Shown here: positions 1 to 8,852 of the stretch, piece after piece
Position numbering within the stretch: the first letter of the stretch is position 1
How the letters are laid out: the number at the start of each line of letters is the position of its first letter
Source of the DNA: Pseudomonadota bacterium
Lineage (GTDB): Bacteria; Pseudomonadota; Gammaproteobacteria; Burkholderiales; Thiobacillaceae
NCBI GenBank assembly: GCA_021783275.1
Contig: JAJXUA010000005.1
Coordinates: 1-51,441 of the forward strand
Direction of reading: 5' to 3'
DNA length: 51,441 nucleotides
The notes under the pieces: generated by a model
What the model was told of the DNA's origin: nothing
What the model saw: only the letters and a program-made list of their open reading frames with translations
Databases searched by the model: none
Translations under genes and position numbers: made by a program

Positions 1-796
1 CACTCGATTCAATGTTCGCGCGCGTGGTGCTGACCAGATCAATAATCAGGGTATTGATCATGCGCCGTATGGTTTCAGTGACGACACGCCGACCCTGCAA
101 TGCGGGATAGCGTGTGCGAACGTCGTTGAGATGTCGCGCAAAAATACTGACTTCGGATAATTGCTCCAGCATGATCAAGCCTGAGCGCAACCCATCGTCA
201 ACATCATGATTGTTGTAGGCAATTTCATCCGCCAGATTGGCAATCTGCGCTTCGAGCGATGGCTGGCGTTTGTGCAAAAAGCGCTCGCCCAGCACGCCCA
301 ATTTTTCCGCATTGCCCAGTGAGCAATGTTTGAGGATGCCTTCGCGCGCTTCGAAGCTGAGATTCAGGCCGTCGAATTCGGCGTAGCGTTCTTCCAGCAG
401 ATCGACCACACGCAGCGATTGCAGGTTGTGCTCGAAGCCACCGTGTTCGCGCATACAGGCGTTCAGCGCATCCTGCCCGGCGTGGCCGAACGGCGTATGG
501 CCCAGGTCGTGTGCCAGCGCAATCGCCTCGACCAGGTCTTCATTCAGCTGGAGCAGGCGGGCGAGGGTGCGGGCAATTTGCGCCACTTCCAGACTGTGCG
601 TCAGCCGTGTGCGAAACAGGTCGCCCTCGTGGTTGACGAACACCTGGGTCTTGTATTCCAGGCGGCGGAACGCGGTGGAATGAATGATGCGGTCGCGATC
701 GCGCTGAAATTCGGAACGCGGTGCAGCGGATGGCTCGCTGTGCTGGCGGCCCCGGGTCTGGCTGGCATGCGCGGCGTAGGGAGCAAGGTCGGTCAT
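1..796 (-). CDS. dgt: Deoxyguanosinetriphosphate triphosphohydrolase-like protein, C-terminus cut by window edge
   Basis: The gene reads leftward from an ATG at 796 and stays open to base 1, so about 265 N-terminal residues are present and the C-terminus lies outside the window. It belongs to the HD-domain dNTP triphosphohydrolases, which hydrolyse dGTP to deoxyguanosine and tripolyphosphate in the cytoplasm. The HD metal site is visible: His in LTHSLEV near residue 67 and His-Asp in [13 protein letters not shown] near residues 96-97. The N-terminal [19 protein letters not shown] stretch is typical of this family. In many Betaproteobacteria this gene follows aroB closely. Here a hipBA pair separates the two, and the gap to hipA is only 7 bp, so dgt probably depends on transcription from upstream genes. 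Confidence 0.93.
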   Translation of the reverse strand, partial: MTDLAPYAAHASQTRGRQHSEPSAAPRSEFQRDRDRIIHSTAFRRLEYKTQVFVNHEGDLFRTRLTHSLEVAQIARTLARLLQLNEDLVEAIALAHDLGHTPFGHAGQDALNACMREHGGFEHNLQSLRVVDLLEERYAEFDGLNLSFEAREGILKHCSLGNAEKLGVLGERFLHKRQPSLEAQIANLADEIAYNNHDVDDGLRSGLIMLEQLSEVSIFARHLNDVRTRYPALQGRRVVTETIRRMINTLIIDLVSTTRANIESS

Positions 797-803
797 GGGC
801 GGG

Positions 804-2003
804 TCACAAGTCTTGATTGCGGCGGGCGAGGTCGGTCGCGAAACGGTCGATGTCAGTGTGCGGCACGCCGTAGTCTGCCGCAACCTGCGCAAATTCAGCC
901 AGCGCTGCGCGCACTGCATCGCACATCGCCGCCGCGCCGCTGATGCCCCATTTGCGCCCGAGTGCGGTCAGTTGCGCTGGTTTGGGGGCGGCGGGTTCGA
1001 GATCGAACCTCAGCACATGCTCGATCAGCCTGGCGGTGTCGGGCAGCAGGTCGAACGCGGGGGAAAGCCGCCAGCCCGCGTCATCGTGCAGTATCCAGAA
1101 GTTTTTCAGGTGGTCGTCGGTGTTGCCGAGCAAGGCATTGAACACCATTTGCCGGTACAACTGCGGCACGTCGATTTCGGGCGCGGCACTGTGGCGACGC
1201 AGCGCGGCAATCAGGTCAGCGTAGCCGAGTACGTAATCCCCGCTCGCCTGTAACAGCGCGCGAAAACTCAGCATGTGCCGCCGCCCGTGGGCGCTGCGGT
1301 CGAAGCGTTCGACCAGCAGGGCGCGGCGATTTTCACCCAGCCGGGCCGTTTTGAAGCGCGGCACGATGAGCCCGGCACGGCGCGCCAGTTCCAGGCTCGC
1401 CGCTTCCAGCCCGACCATGTCGCAGTCATCGCGGCGGCTCGAAAACTTGGCGATCCAGTGACCGTCAGCGTCATGTACCAGCGCCTTCGGGCGCGCGCCG
1501 CCGGGCGAGCAGCCCGCCGCCAACAACATACGGCTGCTGGCGTCGATGGCCTCGCCCGCTTCCAGCCGTGCTGCCGCGTCGGCCAGCTCGGTCAGCGCGA
1601 CGCTGTCGGCCGAACCGTCGTACGCCTGCAATGGCTGCCCCGGCAGAGCAAATCCCAACGCACCCAGACTCCCGCCACCCATCGCGCGCAGCAAAATCGG
1701 CTCGGCCTGCTGGCCGCGCTGAAGCCCGTGGCGTAACACCAGCAAGCGCCGTCCCCAGGCGTCCGGCAACGCGTCTTCAAGCGCGAGCAAGGGCGGACTC
1801 AACTGGGTGGTCTGGAATTCCTGCGCCGACAGCGGCAAGGCGGCGGGGTCGAGTGCGAATGCCGAGGCTGACGCCAGATAGCCCGGCGTATAACGAAATG
1901 CGCTGTGATAACGCCCGTGCGCATCGGCGTCGGTACACGCCAGCTCGCCTGCGTGGGTGCGGCTGCCGTCGGGATGCGTTAACCAGACATCGAGCTGGAT
2001 CAT
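804..2003 (-). CDS. hipA: HipA-type serine/threonine kinase toxin
   Basis: This 399-residue protein matches the HipA kinase fold, which phosphorylates a cellular target (glutamyl-tRNA synthetase in E. coli HipA) and can induce dormancy. Visible motifs are the Gly-rich nucleotide loop GGARPKALV in the middle of the protein, the catalytic segment NTDDHLKNF near residues 290-300, and the metal-binding SPAFDLLP segment shortly after. The N-terminal part resembles the HipA N-terminal (Couple_hipA) domain. The ATG overlaps the hipB stop in an ATGA arrangement, which indicates translational coupling to its antitoxin. Length and motifs are intact, so the toxin looks functional; the actual target is unknown. 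Confidence 0.92.
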   Translation of the reverse strand: MIQLDVWLTHPDGSRTHAGELACTDADAHGRYHSAFRYTPGYLASASAFALDPAALPLSAQEFQTTQLSPPLLALEDALPDAWGRRLLVLRHGLQRGQQAEPILLRAMGGGSLGALGFALPGQPLQAYDGSADSVALTELADAAARLEAGEAIDASSRMLLAAGCSPGGARPKALVHDADGHWIAKFSSRRDDCDMVGLEAASLELARRAGLIVPRFKTARLGENRRALLVERFDRSAHGRRHMLSFRALLQASGDYVLGYADLIAALRRHSAAPEIDVPQLYRQMVFNALLGNTDDHLKNFWILHDDAGWRLSPAFDLLPDTARLIEHVLRFDLEPAAPKPAQLTALGRKWGISGAAAMCDAVRAALAEFAQVAADYGVPHTDIDRFATDLARRNQDL

Positions 2004-2305
2004 GGCGCGGCACGGCGTCGCCGCGCGCGCTGGCGCACGGGCGGCGCGGGCGCGGCGGCAGCAAACAGACTGGTGAAAGGGGCGAGCCAGGCGTCGGCCT
2101 CGTGCAGACGCCCCAGAGTCTCCAGCGCAGCAAACCAGTGGCCGATTTGCGTGCCGGGGTCGCCCTGCTCCAGCCGTCGCAAGGTGGGCACCGAAATACC
2201 CAGACGCGCCGCGAAACGCGCCTGCGGCTCGTCGCGGGACAGCCGCAAGGTACGTAGCCTTGCGCCGAGGTGACGCAAGGCCTGATCCATATTATTGGAA
2301 AGCAT
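2000..2305 (-). CDS. hipB: HipB-like XRE-family antitoxin and autorepressor
   Basis: This small protein carries a helix-turn-helix: the segment QARFAARLGISVPTLRRLEQGD is a classic XRE-type HTH. Its C-terminus is Ala/Pro-rich and ends in a basic Arg run. It directly precedes hipA with a 4-bp overlap, the usual antitoxin-toxin order, and should neutralise HipA and repress the pair. Three in-frame ATGs are possible (2314, 2305, 2290). The first lies inside the palindromic operator at 2311-2338, so 2305 or 2290 is preferred. No strong Shine-Dalgarno sequence decides between them. The 2305 start gives 101 residues, and 2290 gives 96, closer to the usual HipB size. Confidence 0.85.
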   Translation of the reverse strand: MLSNNMDQALRHLGARLRTLRLSRDEPQARFAARLGISVPTLRRLEQGDPGTQIGHWFAALETLGRLHEADAWLAPFTSLFAAAAPAPPVRQRARRRRAAP

Positions 2306-2310
2306 GTTTT

Positions 2311-2338
2311 GCATTATCTTAAAAAATATAGATAATGC
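2311..2338. promoter_or_regulatory. Palindromic operator upstream of hipB
   Basis: A perfect 9-bp inverted repeat (GCATTATCT and AGATAATGC) with a 10-nt A/T-rich spacer sits immediately upstream of hipB in an otherwise GC-rich region. The half-site core TATC...GATA resembles the E. coli HipB operator, TATCC-N8-GGATA. It is most simply read as the autoregulatory binding site of the HipB-like protein. Assigning it to HipB is inference; the repeat itself is directly visible. Confidence 0.75.
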
Positions 2339-2371
2339 AAAATAAATATTGCTTTATTTTTGGGATGAAAT

Positions 2372-3469
2372 TTAGCTGCTTGCGCCGTTTGTCACGCACG
2401 CCGTCAGCGTATCGCGCAAAGTCGATGCAGGAACATCGCCGGTTATCACCGCTGCGCCGAGTTTTTTCAGCAGCACGAAACGCAGCTTGCCCGACTCGAC
2501 TTTCTTGTCATGGCCCATGTATTCGAGCCAGGTCTCCGCGCCCAGATCAGGCGCGACATCCGGCAAACCGGCCGCGCGGATCAGCGCACGGGTACGCGTG
2601 ACCTCTGCTGCACTGAGCCAGCCCATGCGCTGCGACGCCTCGGCCGCCATCACCATGCCTGCGCCGACCGCTTCGCCGTGCAGCCAGTTGCCGTAGCCCA
2701 TGCCGGTTTCGATGGCATGACCAAAGGTGTGGCCGAGGTTGAGGATGGCGCGGATACCGCCTTCGCGCTCGTCCTCGCTCACCACCTGGGCCTTGATTTC
2801 GCACGAGCGGTGGATCGCGTAGGTAATCGCTGCCGCGTCGAGTGCGCGCAGTTCGCCCATGTGCGCTTCGAGCCAGGCCAGAAATTCCGCATCCCAGATC
2901 AGACCGTATTTGATGATTTCGGCCAGGCCCGCCGACAGTTCGCGCGGCGGCAGGGTCTTCAGCGTATCGGTATCGGCGAGCACCACTTTGGGCTGGTAGA
3001 ACGCGCCGATCATGTTTTTGCCCAGCGGATGGTTGATGCCGGTCTTGCCCCCCACCGACGAATCCACCTGCGACAACAGCGTGGTGGGAATCTGAATGAA
3101 GGGCACGCCGCGCTGATAACTCGCTGCGGCAAAACCGGTCATATCGCCGATGACGCCGCCGCCCAGCGCGACGAGCGTGGTCTTGCGCTCGGCGCGGCTG
3201 CCGAGCAGCGCGTCGAAAATGCGGTTCAGGGTTTCCCAGTTTTTATACGCTTCGCCATCCGGTAGCACGATGGGCTGAACGGTTACACCCGCACCGGTCA
3301 GCGCGGTGATCAGGCGATCCAGATAAAGCGGGGCGACGGTGGTATTCGTCACCACGGCCACTCGCGGCTGCGCCAGGTGCGGCACGATCAGGCCGGGCTG
3401 ATCCAGCAGGCCACTGCCTATATGAATCGGGTAGGAACGGTCGCCAAGATCGACGGTGAGGGTTTGCAT
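2372..3469 (-). CDS. aroB: 3-dehydroquinate synthase
   Basis: This cytoplasmic enzyme converts DAHP to 3-dehydroquinate, step two of the shikimate pathway, using NAD and a divalent metal. The 365-residue length is normal for AroB. Conserved segments are visible: the NAD-binding [19 protein letters not shown], the [20 protein letters not shown] block, and the metal-binding [12 protein letters not shown] with GEAV shortly after. The ATG at 3469 gives the standard start [15 protein letters not shown]; longer upstream extensions do not resemble the family. aroK, often the upstream neighbour, is not present: the gene is divergent from the polysaccharide genes across a 261-bp gap. Downstream it is separated from dgt by hipBA. 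Confidence 0.97.
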   Translation of the reverse strand: MQTLTVDLGDRSYPIHIGSGLLDQPGLIVPHLAQPRVAVVTNTTVAPLYLDRLITALTGAGVTVQPIVLPDGEAYKNWETLNRIFDALLGSRAERKTTLVALGGGVIGDMTGFAAASYQRGVPFIQIPTTLLSQVDSSVGGKTGINHPLGKNMIGAFYQPKVVLADTDTLKTLPPRELSAGLAEIIKYGLIWDAEFLAWLEAHMGELRALDAAAITYAIHRSCEIKAQVVSEDEREGGIRAILNLGHTFGHAIETGMGYGNWLHGEAVGAGMVMAAEASQRMGWLSAAEVTRTRALIRAAGLPDVAPDLGAETWLEYMGHDKKVESGKLRFVLLKKLGAAVITGDVPASTLRDTLTACVTNGASS

Positions 3470-3537
3470 GACAGGTAGCAGGAAAGACCGGATGGGTTCT
3501 GATTGTAACCAAAGCCCGTGTTTTCGAGAGACCGGCA

Positions 3538-3553
3538 TGGCATAGCCCTTGCT
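3538..3553 (+). promoter_or_regulatory. Sigma-54 (RpoN) promoter for the flippase/glycosyltransferase operon
   Basis: The 16-mer TGGCATAGCCCTTGCT matches the sigma-54 consensus TGGCAC-N5-TTGCW, with the GG and GC dinucleotides at the required spacing. It lies in the aroB-wzx gap and points to the right, placing the start of transcription near 3564 and leaving a leader of roughly 165 nt before the flippase gene. Two further matches of the same quality lie at 42291-42306 and 47192-47207. Confidence 0.82.
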
Positions 3554-3640
3554 GGCCTTACGTCCATTTAGAATGACGCGCATGGCATTCCTGAAACCCC
3601 TGTTTTCCCTTTCCACCCGGCATGCTGACGGGTCATGGCA

Positions 3641-3657
3641 CACGCCGGCCCGGCGTG
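3641..3657 (+). other. GC-rich hairpin in the flippase leader
   Basis: A perfect 7-bp stem, CACGCCG/CGGCGTG, with a 3-nt loop lies inside the predicted leader between the sigma-54 promoter and the flippase start. No T-run follows, so it does not look like a simple intrinsic terminator. It could stall polymerase, stabilise the mRNA or be incidental. Confidence 0.45.
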
Positions 3658-3730
3658 GGCCCGCATCCCCTGTTGCCGTTTCGACAGGGACGGCGAGACC
3701 TCGTCACCCCGCCGGATTGCCGGGACGCCC

Positions 3731-5191
3731 ATGAGCCTGGGACAAACCATGCGGCATGGCGTGGCCTGGGTGTTTGTCGGCAATACCGGCAAACAGCTGC
3801 TGGGATTTCTGTTCGGCATTGTGCTGGCGCGATTGCTGGTGCCGGAAGATTTCGGCACCCTGCTGACGATCCAGGTCTTCACCGGACTTGCCGGCTTCGT
3901 CGCGGGCGGTGGCATGGGCCAGGCGCTGGTGCGTGCCAAACAGACCACCCAGGCCGATTACGACATTGTGTTCACCATGCAGATCGTCATTGGGGTGCTC
4001 ATTTATGCATTCTTTTTTCTGGCGTCGCCGTGGTTTGCCGAGTGGTACAAGACACCGGTCTACACCGACCTGCTGCGTGTGTCGGCGCTGTCTTTTCTGT
4101 TTCGTCCCTTTGTCAATCTGTCGGGCAGCATCCTGCATCGGCAGATGCGTTACAAGGCGCAAACCCTGGTCAGTATCAGCACCCTGTGTGTCTCCAGTGC
4201 CGTGAGCATCGTCCTCGCCTGGCGCGGCTATGGTGTGTGGAGCCTCATCTGGGGGGGCATGGCCGGATCGATTGCCAGCATCCTCCTGCTGATTCCACTG
4301 GCACGCTGGAAGCCGGGATTTTCAGCCGACTTCACACGCGGCGGGGAAATTGCGCGTTACGGGCTACTGGTTTCTTCGAACGGCATCGTCAACTATTTGC
4401 GTAACCAGGTGAGTATTTTCATCCTGTCGCGCACGCTCGGGCCCACCAGCGTGGGGCTCTACAACAAAGGCGAAAGTCTCGCCCTCATGCCGCACGGCTT
4501 TATCACCGGCTCGGTCTACCAGGTTCTGTTCCGAGCACTGGCGGCAGAGCAAGACAATCTGGATAAAAGCCGCTACCTGTTTTACCGAAGTATCACCCTG
4601 GTTGCGGTCTATGCCACGCCGTTTTATGTGGGCCTGTTATGGGTGGCCGAGCCTCTGGTGCGGGGGCTTTACGGAGACAGATGGGTCGATGCTGCCTCAC
4701 CAATGTTCATATTGGTGCTGGCATGGCCTTTCTGGCTGATGGAGACCCTATCAGGTGCAGTGCTTGCAGCCCAGAATCGCCTGGGGCGCGAGCTTCCGGT
4801 CCAGATTGTCACACTGACCATGAGTGCACTCGGCATCCTGGCGTTTCTAGAATATGGTTTGGACGGCGTCGCCTGGGCGATATTCGGTGCATCCGTCTAT
4901 AGTGCCCTGCATCTATATTGGCTGGCCACCAGCTGTTTGCGCGCACGAGGAAGCGATTACCTGCGCGCCATCGCACCTGCAGCCGGCTTGAATATACTGC
5001 TAGTCTGCGTCATGGCTACCATGCATTATTTGCTGGCCAGTAGGGACGATCTGCACCCTTTACTCTATGTTGTCATCCTGTCCGGCACAGGCGCGTTCGC
5101 CTATGGGTTGGCTCTGCTTTTTACGCCTATTGCCGCCCTGAAAACTGAACAACAGCGCTGGAAATTGAGGCTCGGACTAAACAAAAACTGA
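3731..5191 (+). CDS. Wzx-type lipopolysaccharide/exopolysaccharide flippase (MOP superfamily)
   Basis: This 486-residue polytopic inner-membrane protein is expected to flip undecaprenyl-linked repeat units from the cytoplasmic to the periplasmic face. The N-terminus MSLGQTMRHGVAWVFVGNTG followed by GIVLARLLVPEDFGTL is typical of the Wzx/RfbX/WzxC family. About a dozen hydrophobic segments follow through the length of the protein. The ATG at 3731 was chosen because the family conservation begins there; the in-frame sequence upstream is Pro/Arg-rich and unlike the family. It is the first gene after the sigma-54 promoter at 3538. It is also the only flippase seen in the window, so it probably serves the whole polysaccharide locus. 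Confidence 0.92.
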   Translation: MSLGQTMRHGVAWVFVGNTGKQLLGFLFGIVLARLLVPEDFGTLLTIQVFTGLAGFVAGGGMGQALVRAKQTTQADYDIVFTMQIVIGVLIYAFFFLASPWFAEWYKTPVYTDLLRVSALSFLFRPFVNLSGSILHRQMRYKAQTLVSISTLCVSSAVSIVLAWRGYGVWSLIWGGMAGSIASILLLIPLARWKPGFSADFTRGGEIARYGLLVSSNGIVNYLRNQVSIFILSRTLGPTSVGLYNKGESLALMPHGFITGSVYQVLFRALAAEQDNLDKSRYLFYRSITLVAVYATPFYVGLLWVAEPLVRGLYGDRWVDAASPMFILVLAWPFWLMETLSGAVLAAQNRLGRELPVQIVTLTMSALGILAFLEYGLDGVAWAIFGASVYSALHLYWLATSCLRARGSDYLRAIAPAAGLNILLVCVMATMHYLLASRDDLHPLLYVVILSGTGAFAYGLALLFTPIAALKTEQQRWKLRLGLNKN

Positions 5192-5208
5192 CTCTCTAGA
5201 TAGCGCAC

Positions 5209-6153
5209 ATGCGAACTCAACCCCCCCCCGAACTAGCCTGTCTCTTCTGGTTCTACAAATCCCCAGAACTGTGCGAGAACAGACTCCGGTTACTGCGCAA
5301 GCACAACCCAAAAACTCTAGTCTATGGACTGTATGGTGGCGATCCGGGTTTGGCAACGGAGTTTGATAAACGTCTGTCGATCTACCTAGATGATTTTTAT
5401 ATTTTTTCTCAAGGCCGTACTCCCCATTGGAAGTGGTATCACGGCGACCAGATGATCGTCGACTGGTTTCGCCAACGCGGACAGCATCTCGCTTGGGACA
5501 CCATCTTCATTGCGCAGTGGGATATGTTGGTTTTCGATTCACTTGCTAATCTTTTTCCATCCCTCAGAAAAGATGAACTTTTGCTGTCAGGGCTTCGCCC
5601 AGTGCATGAAGTTGAACCTTGGTGGTATTACATCAGACCAGACTCGGAGGAACGACAAGAATACGAAAGATTCATTAGGCATTTAGGTGAAACCTACACT
5701 TATGACCAATCTCCATTGTGTTGCGAATTTATAGTCGCCTGTCTGCCGCGAACATTTCTCATCCAATATCAAGACATACCCAAACCAGAATTAGGGTTTC
5801 TGGAATACAAAATTCCGATATATGCCCAATTGTTCGGGATTCAGTTACACATGGAGCATCCACACCAACCTTGGTGGGGCGATGCACCCGATGCAAAAAA
5901 AGCTTCAGTCTTTTCGCGAGGACTAAACTCGGAGACAAAAAATGTCCCGTTACGGGTGATTGAAGCGCACCGGCTTTGGCCTTGGGGCCGTCGTATTTTT
6001 CACCCGGTTTTTGAAAGCTATCCCGAGAATGCTGCTGTCCGCGCAAAGCGAGTCATCCATGAAGTGTGGAACGACGAATTCAAGTTACGCTGGTGGAAAT
6101 GGCACCACGCAAGACAAAAAAAGCGTTTGTCCAACAAGAGAAAATTAGGGTGA
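5209..6153 (+). CDS. Uncharacterised protein, possibly a glycosyltransferase-like enzyme
   Basis: I do not recognise the family of this 314-residue soluble protein. It has no signal peptide or membrane segment and is unusually rich in Trp, Tyr and His. Segments such as KTLVYGLYGGDPGL near the N-terminus and IFIAQWDMLVFDS in the middle recall a GT-A nucleotide-sugar fold with an Asp-containing loop after a beta strand. This is only a resemblance. The C-terminus is strongly basic. The coding sequence is visibly richer in A/T and in non-GC third positions than its neighbours, which suggests later acquisition. It starts 17 bp after the flippase and overlaps the next gene by one base, so it is co-transcribed with the polysaccharide genes and probably acts in the same pathway. 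Confidence 0.8.
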   Translation: MRTQPPPELACLFWFYKSPELCENRLRLLRKHNPKTLVYGLYGGDPGLATEFDKRLSIYLDDFYIFSQGRTPHWKWYHGDQMIVDWFRQRGQHLAWDTIFIAQWDMLVFDSLANLFPSLRKDELLLSGLRPVHEVEPWWYYIRPDSEERQEYERFIRHLGETYTYDQSPLCCEFIVACLPRTFLIQYQDIPKPELGFLEYKIPIYAQLFGIQLHMEHPHQPWWGDAPDAKKASVFSRGLNSETKNVPLRVIEAHRLWPWGRRIFHPVFESYPENAAVRAKRVIHEVWNDEFKLRWWKWHHARQKKRLSNKRKLG

Positions 6154-6938
6154 TGGATCTTCTATCCCGAAAACTGCACGAGCACGCTGGCCGGCATGGC
6201 CCGGTGATGCTGATGTATCACGCCGTTCGTCAGGATAATTCAACCCCGGCCTGGCCCTGGGCTGTCTCGATGCGCCAGTTTCGGTCACAGCTGGATTTCC
6301 TGGTCGACGAAGGCTATGCCGCGCCAACCATGGCACAGCTTGTGGCAACGCCCGACGCCTGGACAGGCCGCACTGTTGTGATCACCTTCGATGATGGCTA
6401 CGTGGACAACTTTGCGGCCTGCGATGAACTCGAAAAGCGTGGTCTGCGTGCCTCGTGGTTCATCGTTGCGGGCGCTATCGGACGCGAACCGCATTGGCCA
6501 GAGGATGGTCGGCCTGCAGGCCGTCTGCTGGATGCGGCTGAGCTACGCGCCATGCATGGGCGCGGCTTTGATATTGGCTCGCACACCCTCAACCACCTTC
6601 GCCTCCCTGCGCTTGATGAGGCCACGCTGAAAGTGGAGCTTGGTGTGTCACGCCAAGTACTGGAGGACACCCTCGGGGCCCCAGTCGGGAGTTTTGCCTA
6701 CCCCTATGGAGTCTGGGACGAGCGCTGCGCCAAAGCTGTCGCCGCAGCAGGCTACGCCGCCGCGTGCACCACCCGGACCGGTTGGGCATTGCGCGACAAC
6801 GACCCTTACCGCCTGCGACGACTCAGTGTTTTCAACGATGACACCGTATCCAGCCTGGCCCGCAAACTTTATTTGGGCGACAACGCCGTGGCCTGGGGGG
6901 ATCTCGCCCGCTACGCCCTACGCCGCTTCGTGGGTTGA
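6153..6938 (+). CDS. Polysaccharide deacetylase family protein (NodB-like, CE4)
   Basis: This 261-residue NodB-homology protein should remove N- or O-acetyl groups from a polysaccharide or lipid-linked intermediate. The CE4 motifs are in order: VVITFDDGYVDN (motif 1, catalytic Asp and metal Asp) near residue 75, DIGSHTLNHLRL (motif 2, HxxxH) near residue 140, and GSFAYPYGVWDE (motif 3) near residue 175. There is no signal peptide, so it may act in the cytoplasm or use another export route. The ATG at 6153 shares its first base with the last base of the previous stop, showing translational coupling. It is one of three deacetylase-like proteins in the window. Confidence 0.9.
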   Translation: MDLLSRKLHEHAGRHGPVMLMYHAVRQDNSTPAWPWAVSMRQFRSQLDFLVDEGYAAPTMAQLVATPDAWTGRTVVITFDDGYVDNFAACDELEKRGLRASWFIVAGAIGREPHWPEDGRPAGRLLDAAELRAMHGRGFDIGSHTLNHLRLPALDEATLKVELGVSRQVLEDTLGAPVGSFAYPYGVWDERCAKAVAAAGYAAACTTRTGWALRDNDPYRLRRLSVFNDDTVSSLARKLYLGDNAVAWGDLARYALRRFVG

Positions 6939-6946
6939 ACCTGCGC

Positions 6947-7888
6947 ATGTCACCGACTGTTTCCATCGTCATGCCCTGCTACAACGCGGCGGCCCACTTG
7001 CCCACCAGCGTGGGTAGCGTGCAGGCGCAAACCCTGCATGACTGGGAATTGATCGCCGTCAACGACGGCTCCAGTGACGACACTCTGGCTTGGTTGCACC
7101 AGCAGACTGACCCCCGGATCAAGGTCATCGACCAGCAAAACGGCGGCGTATCGCAGGCACGCAATGCTGGTCTGGCTGCTGCCCGTGCCCGCCATGTGGC
7201 GTTTCTCGATGCCGATGACACCTGGGTATCCAGTTTTCTCGAACGCATGTCAGCCGCACTCGATAACCGCCCCGACGCAATTTTGGCCTATTGCGGCTGG
7301 CAGAATCTGGGGCTGTCGAGCCGGCGCAGCGAGCCCTTTATCCCGCCAGACTATGAAACTCCGGACAAGGCTGAAATCCTGTTTGCCGGCTGTCGCTGGC
7401 CGATCCATGCCGCCCTGGCACAACGCGAGGCAGTGCTGGCAGCAGGCGGCTTTGATGACCACCTGAAGAACGCCGAAGATTTCGCCCTGTGGTTGCGCGT
7501 GGCGACGCGTGCGCCGATCGTGTGCGTGCCCGAAGTGTTGGCCTACTACCATCATCACGACGGCACACAGGCTTCATCCCACCATGCCCGCGCCGCCATG
7601 CAGCAATTTCAGGCGCAACAGGCCTATCTGCTTCAGCATCCGGAATTTCGCGCAGCGCTGGGGCAGCGGGCACGCCCACTGATGCTGGGCGATCTGCTGA
7701 AACGCGGCTATGCCTGTTACTGGCGGCGCGACCTAGCGGGTGCCCGGCAAATTTTTCGCATGGTCATGCGGCAAGGCTATGGCACACTCACGGACTGGAA
7801 ATACATGCTGCCAGCCTGGCTGCCGCTGGCCTGGCATCGTCGCCTGATCCACCTGCGAGACGCAACCGACCAATCGACCGATGGATAA
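6947..7888 (+). CDS. Family 2 glycosyltransferase (first of a tandem pair)
   Basis: This 313-residue cytoplasmic GT-A enzyme transfers a sugar from a nucleotide donor to the growing repeat unit. The N-terminal nucleotide-binding strand VSIVMPCYNAA, the loop NDGSSDDT and the DxD-type metal site AFLDADDTW are all present. The ATG at 6947 was chosen because family similarity begins directly after it; an in-frame TTG at 6935 overlapping the previous stop is an alternative. It is clearly related to the next gene: both carry AYCGWQN, VPEVLAYY and a CxWRRD segment at matching positions. This indicates a tandem duplication followed by divergence. Confidence 0.92.
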   Translation: MSPTVSIVMPCYNAAAHLPTSVGSVQAQTLHDWELIAVNDGSSDDTLAWLHQQTDPRIKVIDQQNGGVSQARNAGLAAARARHVAFLDADDTWVSSFLERMSAALDNRPDAILAYCGWQNLGLSSRRSEPFIPPDYETPDKAEILFAGCRWPIHAALAQREAVLAAGGFDDHLKNAEDFALWLRVATRAPIVCVPEVLAYYHHHDGTQASSHHARAAMQQFQAQQAYLLQHPEFRAALGQRARPLMLGDLLKRGYACYWRRDLAGARQIFRMVMRQGYGTLTDWKYMLPAWLPLAWHRRLIHLRDATDQSTDG

Positions 7889-8849
7889 CTTTGACCCTGC
7901 GCTGATTTCGGTGGTGATGCCGTGCTACAACGCCGCTCGCTTTGTGGACGAAGCCGTACAGAGCGTAATGGCGCAACCGTACCCACACATTGAATTGATC
8001 GTGATCGACGACGGCTCGACCGATGCTTCGGCCGAAGTGCTTGACCGGCTCGCGGCGGCGTACCCGCAACGCATTCGGGTCTTGCACCAGATCAACAGTG
8101 GCCCGTATGCCGCGCGTAACTATGGCCTGTCGCAGGCGCACGGCAATTTCGTGGCGTTTCTCGATGCCGACGACACTTGGCATCCAGATGCCCTCGCCCG
8201 GCTGCACGCGGCACTCACTGAGACACGTGCCGATGTGGCGTACTGCGGCTGGCAAAACGTCGGCGATGCGGCGGTGAATACCCAGCCGCACGTGCCGCCC
8301 AATTACGCCGCCAGTGATGCCGCTGCCCTGTTTTTGCAGGCGTGTCCATGGCCGATCAATGGCGTGTTGCTGCGCCGCCAGCTGATCGACAGTCTGCGCG
8401 GATTCTCCGAACGTCTGCCCACGGCAATGGATTACGACCTGTGGCTGCGGATGCTGGCGGCGCAACCCGTGGTGGTGCGTGTGCCCGAAGTGCTAGCGTA
8501 TTACCGGCGCTATGCGCGTGGTGACGCGCACATTCCACGCTGGCGCCAGGTCTTCGATGCGATCAGCGTGCGCGAGGATTTTGTGCGCCACCATCCCGCC
8601 CAGGTCGCGCATCTGACGCGCGCCGAACAGGATGCACGGGTCTACGGTTCACTGCTGCCGGAAGCCTACCGCTGCCACTGGCGGCGCGACACGGCCTCGG
8701 CGCGGCGTCTGTTCCGCCGCGCCCTGCGGCGTGCTGACTGGAAATCGCGCGATCTCAAATACCTGCTGGCCAGCCTGTTACCCGGCCCGGCATTCGATAC
8801 GCTGATCCAGCTGATCGACAGTCGCCGCAGTGCGCGCCAGCGCATCTGA
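7881..8849 (+). CDS. Family 2 glycosyltransferase (second of a tandem pair)
   Basis: This 322-residue GT2 enzyme has the same layout as its upstream neighbour: ISVVMPCYNAARFV at the N-terminus, IDDGSTDAS, and the metal site AFLDADDTW near residue 95. The C-terminal half shares AYCGWQN, VPEVLAYY and CHWRRDTASARRLF with the neighbour. Its ATG lies 8 bp inside the previous gene, so the two are translated together. Donor and acceptor cannot be read from the sequence. The divergence of the C-terminal halves suggests the two copies add sugars to different acceptors. Confidence 0.92.
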   Translation: MDNFDPALISVVMPCYNAARFVDEAVQSVMAQPYPHIELIVIDDGSTDASAEVLDRLAAAYPQRIRVLHQINSGPYAARNYGLSQAHGNFVAFLDADDTWHPDALARLHAALTETRADVAYCGWQNVGDAAVNTQPHVPPNYAASDAAALFLQACPWPINGVLLRRQLIDSLRGFSERLPTAMDYDLWLRMLAAQPVVVRVPEVLAYYRRYARGDAHIPRWRQVFDAISVREDFVRHHPAQVAHLTRAEQDARVYGSLLPEAYRCHWRRDTASARRLFRRALRRADWKSRDLKYLLASLLPGPAFDTLIQLIDSRRSARQRI

Positions 8850-8852
8850 TCC

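Noticed and set aside
3549-3734. Small plus-strand open frame (61 codons) between aroB and the flippase
   Set aside because: No ribosome-binding site and no family similarity; it overlaps the sigma-54 leader and ends inside the flippase start.
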